DNA of 54,618 bases, taken from NCBI GenBank assembly GCA_020718905.1, contig DYRD01000006.1:1-54618 (forward strand), given 5' to 3'. This document shows, piece by piece, positions 1 to 8,429 of the stretch (position 1 is the first letter of the stretch; every line of letters starts with the position of its first letter). A program made the translations under genes and the position numbers. The notes below the pieces were generated by a model. It was not told the DNA's origin and searched no databases. It worked only from the letters and a program-made list of their open reading frames with translations. The stretch is from Syntrophus aciditrophicus. Lineage in GTDB: Bacteria; Desulfobacterota; Syntrophia; Syntrophales; UBA8958.

Positions 1-148
1 AATTTCCCACTTATAAAAACCTGTATCCTGTCCAAACAACCCCCACCACCTCTATCTTCTCCTTTGTTATCCATTTGATTTTTTTGTTGTAAATTAGGTT
101 ATGGCAATAATGAAACTTTATATAGACAATAATGGAACAAATTAGTTA
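1..148. other. Left-edge non-coding stretch
   Basis: AT-rich stretch downstream of the PAS/LuxR gene. On the minus strand an ATG at 74-72 opens a reading frame that runs off the window edge after about 24 codons (rich in Gly). It has no convincing ribosome binding site, so it is not called as a gene. No terminator hairpin with a U-run was seen. Confidence 0.3.
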
Positions 149-1503
149 TTAATTGAAGGATTGGAGATGAGAGCGAAGATTCGCTTTTTTATTAGTGATG
201 CGGAGTTTCTTTCGTATATTGTTCCGGTGGGTGTTAACGGAACTGGATGCTATCCCCATAACCTGAGCGATGTCTTTAGTTGATCTTCCCTCTTTGATCA
301 AAGACGCAACTTTGGCCTCCATAGGGGTGAAATTGAATTGATGCATTTTTTTTATGACTGCCGAAGTGATATTGTTGAGATAGGATTCGATGATGCTCAT
401 AAAAGCCAGCTGTCGCTCATCAAGGCCGGTGTTTCTCATTTTTTCCGCAAAGGGAATGATCAGCTGCTTAACGTTCGCAACAAACCGATCTTCCAGTTCC
501 TGCTTGTCTTCCTCCTGGTGTTTTAGAAGCACCTTTAAGGCGATATTGACTTCCTCAAGGGTTTTTGTCTTGCTTTCCAATTCCGCAGTCCGCTCCTGAA
601 CCAGCTTTTCAAGATATTCATAGTGGATTTTCAATTCTTCCTCCGCTCGCTTCCGCTCGGTAATATCCACCATTACGCCGACCAGTCCCGCCAGGGTGTC
701 GTCGGCATTCACATAGGTTGCCTTTTGTTCACAACGACATCGTGCTTTTTCCCATCGGCATATGTTATTGGCTGTTCATATACTTGCCGGCCCGGCTGAC
801 GAAACAATGCCAGATCCATTTCATGATATTTGTCGGCCACATCCCGGGGATACATATCGTAAACGCCTTTCCCGATGATATCTTCCTTTTTGAAACCGGT
901 ATAGTCCTCGAATTCCCTGTTGCAGCCCTGGTATCGTCCATGAATGTCTTTGCAAAAAATCGGACTGGGAATTGTGTTGATCATGGTTTCGAGAAAATTC
1001 AACAGGTTCTGTGATTTCTCTTCCGTTAACTTGCGTTCGGTAATATCACGCCCGAGGACGGTAATTGATGAGACTCGTCCGGCGGCATCAAGAACAGGGG
1101 TATAATTTACTTGGATCCATCGCTTCCCCGCAGCAAGATTGAATGTATTTTCGTAGGAAACCGATTTTCCCGAATTCGCTTCGTCAATATATTTTAAAGC
1201 GAATTTATAGTTATCTTCTCCCAGGATATCCTTTAAATGGCTGCCAATGATTTTTTCCCGTGGAATCCCGAATGATTTTTCAAACGCGTCATTCACAAAT
1301 TCATACTGTAAAGTAGCTGCGTTGAGGTAGGCAATATACCTGGGGATATTTTTAGCAAGACGCAGAAATCTGTCATTACTTTCCTTGAGCGCCTTTCCCG
1401 TCCCCTTGCTCGCTCCTGCCGATTTTGCCAGGACCTGGATTTTTTGCTTTAATAAGGCATTCGCTTCGATCAGTTCCTGTTTTGTCGGGGCTCGCTTAAT
1501 CAT
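149..1503 (-). pseudogene. PAS-PAS-coiled coil-LuxR-type HTH regulator, split by a frameshift
   Basis: Two abutting open frames together make one sensor-regulator. The first (1503-709) carries two PAS domains, the first followed by the typical DITERK linker. The second (712-149) begins with the end of the second PAS domain (GVMVDITERKRAEEEL), then a coiled coil and a C-terminal LuxR/GerE helix-turn-helix (FTPMEAKVASLIKEGRSTKDIA...SSSVNTHRNNIRKKL). The first frame stops at 709-711 exactly where the second takes over. Restoring one A in the A4 run (723-726 on the plus strand) gives an uninterrupted PAS sequence ending NKKATYVNAD. It is probably a cytoplasmic one-component transcription regulator whose ligand is not evident. 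It may be a pseudogene, or the missing base may be a sequence error; the GTG at 712 looks like chance, not a real second start. Confidence 0.75.
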
Positions 1504-1674
1504 CCCGTGTTAGCACCCAGCAGTCATTGTATTATATGATTTTAGGCATAAATAGGGACATGAAATGTCAGTAGAAGATCTAACAGTTGTCTAATAAAGA
1601 CATCCCTAATTTTAGACTTCAGGCGGCCCGTCCCGGCAACTGCCCCCATTTATGCCCCCTATATCAAGATGGAC

Positions 1675-2904
1675 TTATTTACTTTTTTTCTTCTTTTGCA
1701 GGCTCTTGTGCATCAGTTCCCCGAAGCTACCGAAGCCGCCGGAAGTAGTATCCGCGGGAGCTCCCGGTTCGGGAACATAAGACTCCTCTTCCTCCGAGGG
1801 GGTTTCCAGGGAAAGGGAAATCTTGCGCTTTACCGGATCGACGGCAGTTACATAAGGTTCTACCACTTGCCCTACTGCGACGACGTCTTTGGGGTGATTA
1901 ATGCGCTTTCCCGTCCCGAAGTTGGAGATGTGGATCAAACCGTCTATCCCCGGGGCCAGATTGACGAAGGCCCCGAAAGCGGTGAGTCTGACGACGGGCC
2001 CCTTCACCCTGCTGCCCGGCCGGTACGCCGCGGCCGCGGTCTCCCAGGGATCTGCTTGCAGGTCCTTGAGGCTCAGGGTCAGGCGGCCCTTCTCCCAGTC
2101 AATACCGATAACCCTAACCTTTACCTCCTGACCGGGGGACAGGACGTCCTCCGCCTTCCCCGTCCGGTCCCAGGCCAGCTCGCTCATGGGGATCAAGCCT
2201 TCAATCCCCCCGATATCGACGAAGGCGCCGAAATTCGCCAGGGAACGCACCGTGCCGGCCAGATCCGTTCCTACGACCAGGGTCTCCTTGATACGGTCGG
2301 CCTGGGCCTGCCGCTCTTCCTCAAAGAGGACCCGCCGTGACAGGACGATGTTCTGGCTTTCTTCCTCAAACTCAATCACTTTGAAAGGGAAGGTCTGGCC
2401 GACGTAAGTCTCGCTGTCCTTATCCCGCTTCAAATCGATCTGGGAAAAAGGGCAAAAGCATCTGACGCCGCCTACGGTCACCTCAAAGCCGCCTTTCACG
2501 GCCGCTTTGACCTTTCCCGAAACGGGCAGGTTCGCCTGGCGGGCATCGCGGATCTCGGCCATATCGAGGGTCGAATAACCATGCCTGATGGTTGTGAGCC
2601 GCTTGGCGCCGTCCCGGACATGGAGAAAGAAGGCCTCGATCTCGTCGCCTTCCTTTACCGCACAGGTCCCGTCGGCGCCCTTGAACTCGGCCAGTTCGAT
2701 GACCCCTTCGCTCTTCTCGTCCAGGTCGACGTACACCATATCTTTCGATACACTTATTACGGTCGCCTTTATCTTCTGGCCGGGCTTCAGCCTTAGGGGC
2801 ATTTTATTCTCTTTTGCAAACATTGCCCCAAAATCATCCTCCGGCAAAGAGGCTTCGCCTCCAACCGTCTCCATCTTTCCCGCTCCCACTTTTTCTTCCG
2901 TCAT
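1675..2904 (-). CDS. S1 RNA-binding domain protein (four S1 repeats)
   Basis: A 409-residue protein with four consecutive S1 OB-fold repeats. The first begins about residue 40 (PGQKIKATVISVSKDMVYVD), the second about 128, the third about 212 (GTDLAGTVRSLANFGAFVDI) and the fourth about 298 (GSRVKGPVVRLTAFGAFVNL). The last two are the most canonical, with FGAFV followed by GLIPMSEL or GLIHISN. The tail is Lys-rich. Ribosomal protein S1 proper usually has six repeats, so this is a shorter S1 paralogue of the kind common in Desulfobacterota and Firmicutes. It probably binds mRNA or ribosomes, but the target is unknown. It stands alone, with about 70 bases to the upstream DUF4384 gene. A Shine-Dalgarno-like GGAG lies just before the ATG. 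Confidence 0.85.
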   Translation of the reverse strand: MTEEKVGAGKMETVGGEASLPEDDFGAMFAKENKMPLRLKPGQKIKATVISVSKDMVYVDLDEKSEGVIELAEFKGADGTCAVKEGDEIEAFFLHVRDGAKRLTTIRHGYSTLDMAEIRDARQANLPVSGKVKAAVKGGFEVTVGGVRCFCPFSQIDLKRDKDSETYVGQTFPFKVIEFEEESQNIVLSRRVLFEEERQAQADRIKETLVVGTDLAGTVRSLANFGAFVDIGGIEGLIPMSELAWDRTGKAEDVLSPGQEVKVRVIGIDWEKGRLTLSLKDLQADPWETAAAAYRPGSRVKGPVVRLTAFGAFVNLAPGIDGLIHISNFGTGKRINHPKDVVAVGQVVEPYVTAVDPVKRKISLSLETPSEEEESYVPEPGAPADTTSGGFGSFGELMHKSLQKKKKSK

Positions 2905-2977
2905 GTTCCCGCTCCTTAATTGATGTCACGCAGATAAATCGTCTGATTTTCCCCGCAAGTAAAATTTGCTATTATTG

Positions 2978-3836
2978 CTATTGCCCCGTTTTGATCGACA
3001 AGACATCCTCGGAGAACTCGGAGGGCAAATCCTTCCTGCCACCGGATTGTTCCTGCACCTTCACACCCCTGGTCAGGCGCGACACATCCTTAGAGTTTGT
3101 CATCACCCGGTATACTTCGCCCCGGGCGGCAAGGCTGATGTCCCCTAAGGGTGCCGTGCTCGTATATATGGAGATGCTTTCCTGACCGAAGGGGGGCGAG
3201 ACCTCCAGGTCGAAACGGTCGTTTCCCGAGGGGATCTCGTAGATGATACCGCCGTTGAAATAGGTTTCGCTCCGATAAGGGTTGGGCAGGAGTTGGAGGA
3301 GATTGCCGGCCGTATCTCTGTAAATGATGCGGGCATGGAAGGGCTTGTTGCTCTTGAGGTATATTTTTATCTTTTCCCCCTGTTTATACTCCTGTTTGTC
3401 CGTCCATAATTTAACCTTCAGAGGCGCCGCCGGGTCGTCGGTAAAGTCCTTCACCTGGGCGGCCTTGGTCATTGCTTTTTCATCGGGGACGACCTCCGCC
3501 TTGATCTTCATCCGGTAGCATTCACCGGCGACGGCATCCTGGTACCAACCCTTTTCCAGCTCTTGGACAACCTGCACCGCGGCATTGGCATAGGCGGCGA
3601 TAAGATCCTTTTCCACGGCCAGATCCTTCACCTGGGTTTCGCTGCTTAAATAGGTCACGGCCCGCTCCGCCGCGCTGCGCTTGGCGTCCGTCATGGCCGC
3701 CTGCTCCGTCTGCTTTCTCGACTTGTCGTCTCCCCATGCAGGCTTTGCCCTCCACATCCACAAGGGTGGATTGAGCGGCGTAGAGAGGGGAGGAAAGGCA
3801 GACCAGAAACAATAAGGCGAGCCAAGCATTCTTCAT
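2978..3836 (-). pseudogene. Secreted DUF4384 domain protein, frameshifted
   Basis: The start at 3836 (GGAGG upstream) opens a Sec signal peptide (MKNAWLALLFLVCLSSPLYA, cut near AQS) that leads into VDVEGKACMG. That frame then becomes nonsense, while the other frame (3829-2978) carries the mature protein: an Ala/Lys-rich helical part, then a DUF4384 beta domain (about LKVKLWTDKQEYKQGEKIKIYLKS in outline) ending in a charged tail. Adding one G to the G4 run at 3732-3735 fuses the two halves without loss, so this is one gene of about 286 residues with a one-base lesion. DUF4384 proteins are envelope proteins of unknown role, sometimes linked to lipoprotein or curli-like export. It lies about 90 bases downstream of mazG on the same strand. 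Confidence 0.75.
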
Positions 3837-3925
3837 CCCCGAGACCTCCACCTTCTTGATTAGCGGTGGGAGTTTGGCATATTTGCCATAATTCGTCAAT
3901 CCATAGGGCGATGTTATTTGCCAAG

Positions 3926-4753
3926 TCACCCTTTTGCCTCTTCCCAGAGGCGGTCCATCGTAGGGAGATCGGCCTCCTCCATCCTGACGCCTTCCTCCTG
4001 CAACCTGGTCTCGATATATTGGAACCTCCTCAGGAATTTAGCCGTCGTCCGGCGCAGGGCCTCTTCGGCCCGCACATGGGCAAAGCGGGAAAGGTTGACC
4101 ACGGAAAAGAGGAGATCCCCGATCTCTTCCTCCATGCCGTCCTGATCTTGCCGCCCGATGGCTTCTTTCAGCTCCTGAAGCTCTTCTTCGATCTTCTCGA
4201 TGACCTGCTCTGTCCTCTCCCAGTCAAACCCGACCGTTGCGGCCCGGGCGGTTATTATATCCTGGGCCCGCGACAGGGCCGGCAGGGAACGGGAGATACC
4301 GTCAAACAGCGTGCTTGCCTGCCTGCCCTTACACTTCTCCGTCGCCTTGATCTGTTCCCAGTTGGCCTTCACCTCGGCGACGTCCCGGACCGACTGGTCG
4401 GCAAAGACATGGGGGTGGCGGCGGATCATCTTTTCCGATACCTCCCGGACCACCCCGGCAAGATCGAAATGCCCCTGTTCTTCCGCCAGGACGACGAGGA
4501 AGAGGATTTGAAAGAGCAGGTCTCCCAATTCCTCCCGGAGGTCCGCCGGAGAACCTCCGGCGATGGCATCGATTACTTCATAGGCTTCGCTCAGCACGTA
4601 CCGCCCGAGATCTTTTTCTTTCTGCACCCGGTCCCAGGGGCATCCGGCGGGAGAACGGAGGCTCCTGATCAAGGCAAGAAGTTCGCCGATCTCCGGCGAC
4701 GGTTCGCGATTGCGCGCTGTCTCCCCTTGTTTTTCCACTTCAAAACTCCTCAT
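3926..4753 (-). CDS. mazG: Nucleoside triphosphate pyrophosphohydrolase MazG
   Basis: A 275-residue protein with two tandem MazG all-alpha domains. The N-terminal domain (about residues 20-125) has CPWDRVQ, the acidic EAYEVIDAI helix and EELGDLLFQILF, whose Glu/Asp residues bind Mg2+. The C-terminal domain (about 170-265) repeats this with EELQELKEAI and EEEIGDLLFSVVNLSRF. It hydrolyses (d)NTPs to NMP plus pyrophosphate, a housekeeping and possibly ppGpp-linked role known for E. coli MazG. Length and both active sites match the family, so it looks functional. It is the last intact gene of a minus-strand row (ECF S component, DUF1893, HDIG, mazG), 60 bases after the HDIG gene. Confidence 0.93.
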   Translation of the reverse strand: MRSFEVEKQGETARNREPSPEIGELLALIRSLRSPAGCPWDRVQKEKDLGRYVLSEAYEVIDAIAGGSPADLREELGDLLFQILFLVVLAEEQGHFDLAGVVREVSEKMIRRHPHVFADQSVRDVAEVKANWEQIKATEKCKGRQASTLFDGISRSLPALSRAQDIITARAATVGFDWERTEQVIEKIEEELQELKEAIGRQDQDGMEEEIGDLLFSVVNLSRFAHVRAEEALRRTTAKFLRRFQYIETRLQEEGVRMEEADLPTMDRLWEEAKG

Positions 4754-4813
4754 TATTCCATTGAATCAACAGGTAATTGGGGCAAGACTGTTTGCCATCC
4801 CCGGCGGGAGAGG

Positions 4814-5374
4814 CTACAGGCCGAGCTGTTCGCTCCGCTCCTGCATCGCCGTCAGGGAAATCTCCACAAATTCATCGAGAGGAATCCCGATCCCTTCGCA
4901 TTCCCGGATATTATCCCGGTTCACCGAGGCGGCAAAGGCCTTCTCCTTCATCCGCTTGGTCACGGACTTGACCTTGACGCTGGCGAGCTTTTTATCGGGA
5001 TAAACGAGGGCCGTGGCCATGATCAGGCCGGTCACCGTCTCCCCCGCCGCCAGGGCATGCTGAAAAATGGTCTCCCGGGTCTTTTTCGTAGCCATTTCGT
5101 TGTGCATGGCGATGGCGTCGATAATCTCCGGATCGATCCCCTGCTCCGTCAGCATTGCCACGGCGGCAATACCGTGCACGGTCAGGTCTCCCCCTACCTG
5201 TTCGATATCCAGATCGTGAAGAAGGCCAGCCAGGGCCCACTGCTCCTCGTCCTGACCGAGGCGGCGGCCCAAGGCTTTCATGACGGCTTCGGAGGCGTAG
5301 GAATGGGCCAGCAGCTTATCGTTTTTGATGTGCTCATGGAGCAGTGACAAGGCTTGGTCGCGGGAAAAGCTCAT
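4814..5374 (-). CDS. HDIG-type phosphohydrolase-like protein
   Basis: A 186-residue protein. The start at 5374 (MSFSRDQALSLL) is chosen because AAGGAGA precedes it; the open frame extends 36 codons further upstream but without a site. It has a small HD domain: LAHSYASEAVMKALG holds the first His, LAGLLHDLD is the metal-binding HD pair, and AIAMHNE is a later conserved His. The family (HDIG/HDOD-like single-domain proteins) is thought to be metal-dependent phosphohydrolases of nucleotides, but no substrate is established for this clade. It sits 19 bases after the DUF1893 gene and 60 before mazG, suggesting co-transcription. Confidence 0.85.
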   Translation of the reverse strand: MSFSRDQALSLLHEHIKNDKLLAHSYASEAVMKALGRRLGQDEEQWALAGLLHDLDIEQVGGDLTVHGIAAVAMLTEQGIDPEIIDAIAMHNEMATKKTRETIFQHALAAGETVTGLIMATALVYPDKKLASVKVKSVTKRMKEKAFAASVNRDNIRECEGIGIPLDEFVEISLTAMQERSEQLGL

Positions 5375-5393
5375 CGTTGTTATCTCCTTGGTT

Positions 5394-5885
5394 CTATGAT
5401 GGCAATGCTGCCGTAAGGCCTCTCGATTCCATGCACGCGCGGCACCAGGGGGTATAACCGCACTGGCCGCGGCAATTGTCAAAATCGTCCCTGTTTATCT
5501 TGACCATCCGGAAGATGCTCATGAGAAATTCATCCCGGTCCTCCGTTTCCAGGGCAATCACCTCCCCGGGACAAATCGCTTTGCCGTCTCTGGCCAGAAT
5601 ATTATCCACCCCCCGGGCCGCATGGACGGAAACCCCCTGAGCAAGGAGAAAAGATCGGGCCGGGGCGGAGGCAACCCCCGTGACCACTTCGGAAATAAGG
5701 CCTGAATAGACGATCAGTTTCGCCGCTGCCAACCCGACGACCTTGTCGTGGAGGAGACAGCCCTGGTACTTGCCCCGGTAGATCTCCAACCACTCCGCCA
5801 GAGGCCTCAGCCCCGGCTCGCCGGACGTGAAGACCCTGCTCCCCCCGCAGAACATGGCAAGAGAATAGTCCTGGAAATCCGGCAT
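5394..5885 (-). CDS. DUF1893 domain protein with a Cys-rich tail
   Basis: A 163-residue protein starting at MPDFQDYSLAMF. The upstream extension of the frame is out-of-frame sequence of the ECF gene. The first 130 residues match DUF1893 (the TM1506-type fold, structurally like cytidine deaminases): SLAMFCGGSRVFTS, then KVVGLAAAKLIVYSG and LLAQGVSVHAARGVDNILARDG. No biochemical role is established. The C-terminus adds CRGQCGYTPWCRACMESRG, four Cys that could bind a metal or iron-sulfur cluster, an addition not part of the core domain. The gene begins 2 bases after the stop of the ECF S-component gene, so the two are very likely translationally coupled. Confidence 0.8.
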   Translation of the reverse strand: MPDFQDYSLAMFCGGSRVFTSGEPGLRPLAEWLEIYRGKYQGCLLHDKVVGLAAAKLIVYSGLISEVVTGVASAPARSFLLAQGVSVHAARGVDNILARDGKAICPGEVIALETEDRDEFLMSIFRMVKINRDDFDNCRGQCGYTPWCRACMESRGLTAALPS

Positions 5886-5887
5886 TG

Positions 5888-6382
5888 TCACGCCAGCCAC
5901 CTTTTCAGCGGCCTGTTCAGCCTCGCGGCGCCGACCGCCCAGAGGGTATTGGACAGGAACAGCATGAGCACCAGATTTTGAATAAAGGCGGCGGAAAGGC
6001 CGGCAAGATAATAATCCGCCGGAATCAGCCAAAGCAACTGGAGGCAAAAGGCCATCCAGACGGCCAAGAGGGGGCGGCGGCCGCACCGGAGAAACCAGCC
6101 GATGAAGAACCCGAGGATGCCGTTGCCGATAATGAGGTAGGGATTAGCCAAGGTCAAGGCCGAAAAGAGCGATCCGATCAGGCCGGACAGCAGCCCGCCC
6201 AGGGGACCCAGCAACGACGCGGCAAGAAAGATGGCCACCGGGAAGGTATGAATCTTTAATCCCCCCGGGATGGGCAGATTTACCATACTGAGGATGTTGG
6301 GCAGGAACACGAGGAGCAGCATCGCGCCTACGGTTTTGCGATTCCAGGGTCGTTCCCAGGATAAGCTACCTGATCCGATCAC
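5888..6382 (-). CDS. ECF transporter S-component-like membrane protein
   Basis: A 164-residue protein with about five or six hydrophobic segments: GAMLLLVFLPNILSMV, HTFPVAIFLAASLLG, GLLSGLIGSLFSALTL, IIGNGILGFFIGWFL, LLAVWMAFCLQLLWL and FIQNLVLMLFLSNTLW. The pattern, size and Gly-rich second and third helices resemble substrate-binding S components of energy-coupling-factor vitamin transporters (ECF-ribofla_trS-like). The ligand is not recognisable. No EcfA/EcfT genes are in the window, so it would share a general module encoded elsewhere. The start is GTG at 6382 with AGGGGAGG six bases upstream; an overlapping ATG is followed at once by TGA. It heads the minus-strand row and has a structured leader. 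Confidence 0.7.
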   Translation of the reverse strand: MIGSGSLSWERPWNRKTVGAMLLLVFLPNILSMVNLPIPGGLKIHTFPVAIFLAASLLGPLGGLLSGLIGSLFSALTLANPYLIIGNGILGFFIGWFLRCGRRPLLAVWMAFCLQLLWLIPADYYLAGLSAAFIQNLVLMLFLSNTLWAVGAARLNRPLKRWLA

Positions 6383-6734
6383 ATTTCACCTCCCCTAAAG
6401 ATACGTAATATGGATACGTTGCCCAACCGCAGCAAGATGGAAGCCATCTTTCAGATGGTTTTTTACCATCTTAGCGCAGCATGCCGAGAAAGGTCAAATG
6501 AAAAGGTTCACAACCACCTTTCCGCAAAGCCGACGAGGAGGTTCTCCGGACAACAACCTTCACCATGAAAATTCTTTCATATTTTCCATAGTTACCGGCG
6601 ATGGGAAAATCATTGATTTGTCAGGCGGGCTTAAGAAATAGGCGAAGCGCAATCCCCGGAGAAAATGCTTGCACTGCTATTTCACCGTGTTATAAAATCG
6701 TTTCGTCCGTGATAATGGTCAAAGGCAACGCAGC
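6383..6734 (-). promoter_or_regulatory. Structured leader of the ECF gene with mutually exclusive hairpins
   Basis: This 352-base gap between two divergent genes holds no convincing open frame. At 6434-6471 (minus-strand sense) four segments alternate AGATGG, CCATCT, AGATGG, CCATCTT. Segments 1-2 and 3-4 can pair with loops of 7 and 3 bases, or 2-3 can pair with a 3-base loop, so the folds exclude each other, as in attenuators. No U-run follows, so a classical terminator is not shown. An imperfect outer repeat (CCGCAGC / GCGCAGC) frames the block. Upstream (about 6495-6600) there is further inverted sequence that I could not match to a known riboswitch class. A role in controlling the ECF gene is inference. 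Confidence 0.4.
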
Positions 6735-7663
6735 ATGGATCTCGCGACGATGGAAAAGATTAAAATAGGCGTCAGCGCCTGCCTTTTGGGGGAGCATGTC
6801 CGTTACGACGGGGGACATCAACCGGACGCTTATCTTACCCAGACCCTGGGCCGTTACTTTGAGTGGGTCCCGGTCTGTCCGGAGGTCGAATACGGATTGC
6901 CCGTCCCCCGGGAGGCCATTCGCCTGGTCGGCGATCCCGCCGCGCCCCGCCTCATGACGGTAAGGTCGGGAATCGACCATACAGCCGGGATGAAGGCCTG
7001 GGCGGAAAAAAAGCTCCCCTCCCTGGCGAAAGCAGATCTCTGCGGCTTCATCTTCAAGGGTAAATCCCCGAGTTCCGGGATGACGGCCGTCGAGGTATAT
7101 GGTGAGGGAGGAATTCCTTCCCGCCGGGGAACGGGTATTTTTGCCGGGGCGTTCATGGCCGGCTTCACGATCCCATCCTGCGGGAAAATTTCATCGAAAG
7201 GGTTTTTGTCTCCCATCGCTGGCAGGTCATGACGGGCACGGAGTTTAAACTTGGGGATCTCGAAATTTTCCACCGCCATCACAAACTGCTCCTCATGTCT
7301 CACAGCCCGCAACATCTGACGGGGCTGGGCCGTATCGTCGCCAATCACGATCAACTGCCCCCCTCCCGGGCGGCGGCTGCATACCATCAACTCCTGATGG
7401 CGGGATTGAAACTGATCGCAACCCCTAAAAAGCAAACCAACGTCCTCATGCACATGCTGGGGTATTTCAAGAAGCGGCTCACCAAGGATGAAAAACAAGA
7501 GATCCTCGACATCATTGAGAGATATCGCCTGGGCGCGCTGCCTTTGATCGTACCGGTGACCATGCTTGTCCATTATGTCCGGAAATTTGACGAGCCTTAT
7601 CTGGGGGAGCAAATCTATCTCCATCCCCATCCCGCCGAGCTGATGCTGAGGAATCACAGTTGA
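6735..7663 (+). pseudogene. DUF523-DUF1722 (YbbK/YbgA-like) protein, internally deleted
   Basis: The first frame (6735-7232) is a DUF523 domain: GVSACLLGEHVRYDGG, WVPVCPEVEYGLPVPRE, GFIFKGKSPSSGM and GIFAGAFMAGF. At about 7165 it loses frame and stops. The second frame (7165-7663) resumes with HDPILRENFIERVFVSHRW and continues as a DUF1722 domain (FHRHHKLLLMSHSP, TNVLMHMLGYFKKRL, LVHYVRKFDEPYL). Family members normally have some ten residues between the GAFM helix and HDPxLRENF, so the lesion is a short deletion whose length is not a multiple of three rather than a one-base slip. DUF523 proteins are proposed desulfidases; DUF1722 has no firm function. The start could be 6735 or the Met at 6750. 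Probably non-functional. Confidence 0.75.
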
Positions 7664-7739
7664 AGGAAAACAAACGCACAATCTGCATTGACACAAGGTC
7701 GCTGTTCACCTATATGTAAGCATGGAAGGGATCGAGCCC

Positions 7740-8429
7740 ATGCCCCGGAAGGGAAATCTTAAAGAGGAAATACAGCATAATGACAAAGAGCATGTCATTG
7801 AGCGGCGCTTTACCCTGGATGGCAAGCCCGAGGGGGAGTATGCCTCTTATTTCGGCAACGGGCAGGTCATGGTCCGCATGCAATTCCGGAAGGGCGTGAA
7901 AAACGGCGCCGCGACGTCCTATTATCGGGACGGACAGCTTCGCGAGCAGGGAACCTTCAAGAATAACCAGCTCATCGGCAGGTATGTCTGCTATTACGAC
8001 AACGGCCAGATCCGGGAAGAGGAATACTACAACGAGGCGGGAAAACTCGCAGGCAAATATCTGCTCTATTATCGAGACGGACAGATCAAGGACGAAGAAA
8101 ACTTCCGCAACGGACTCTTTGAGGGCGATTACGTATCCTACTACAAAAACGGGCAGATCCGGGGAAAAGGAAGTTTTAAAAACGACAAGCGGGAAGGGGA
8201 ATACCGCGCCTATTACAAGAACGGCCGGATCAAAGAGCAGGCCAGCTACCGTAGCGGCAAGCTTGTCGGCAAGTTTCGCTTCTATGATGAAAACAGCCTG
8301 GAAAGCAAAAAGCCACCGAGCGAGGACCAGGGAGAGGGAGACGAACATGATGTCCGGGAAAGAGAACAAATGGTTGACGATCTCATGAAAAATCTCGGCA
8401 ATTACAGCAACCAGGGAAAGGAGCCATAA
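7740..8429 (+). CDS. MORN-type (YwqK-like) repeat protein
   Basis: About 229 residues made of seven or eight near-identical 22-24-residue units of the type GEYxxYYxNGQIRxxxxFKN (for example around residues 30, 54, 77, 101, 125 and 148). This is the MORN_2 variant found in YwqK-family proteins. Such repeats form beta-hairpin solenoids and usually mediate binding. There is no signal peptide. A charged C-terminal tail is rich in Glu and Asp. I chose 7740 because AAGGG lies nine bases upstream; an ATG at 7722 is also possible but lacks a site. The stop codon TAA overlaps the ATG of the next gene (uspA-like), so the two are translationally coupled. YwqK is called an antitoxin in some databases, but no toxin gene is next to it here. 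Confidence 0.8.
   Translation: MPRKGNLKEEIQHNDKEHVIERRFTLDGKPEGEYASYFGNGQVMVRMQFRKGVKNGAATSYYRDGQLREQGTFKNNQLIGRYVCYYDNGQIREEEYYNEAGKLAGKYLLYYRDGQIKDEENFRNGLFEGDYVSYYKNGQIRGKGSFKNDKREGEYRAYYKNGRIKEQASYRSGKLVGKFRFYDENSLESKKPPSEDQGEGDEHDVREREQMVDDLMKNLGNYSNQGKEP

Noticed and set aside
709..726. Programmed -1 frameshift in the PAS/LuxR gene
   Set aside because: The shift site AAC-AAA-AGG is not a standard slippery heptamer and no downstream pseudoknot is evident; a missing A is simpler.
3866..5347. Long plus-strand open frame (493 codons)
   Set aside because: It runs antisense through mazG and the HDIG gene, both with clear domains; its product is Pro/Arg/His-rich with no recognisable domain.
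5886..6086. N-terminal extension of the DUF1893 protein
   Set aside because: The extra codons are an out-of-frame reading of the ECF gene and have no start signal; MPDFQDYS at 5885 follows the ECF stop directly.
6495..6560. Possible cyclic-di-GMP (GEMM-I) riboswitch, because of CGCAAAGCC on the plus strand
   Set aside because: The GGCAAACC block, the tetraloop receptor and the GTAGC-GGGTTACCG part are missing.
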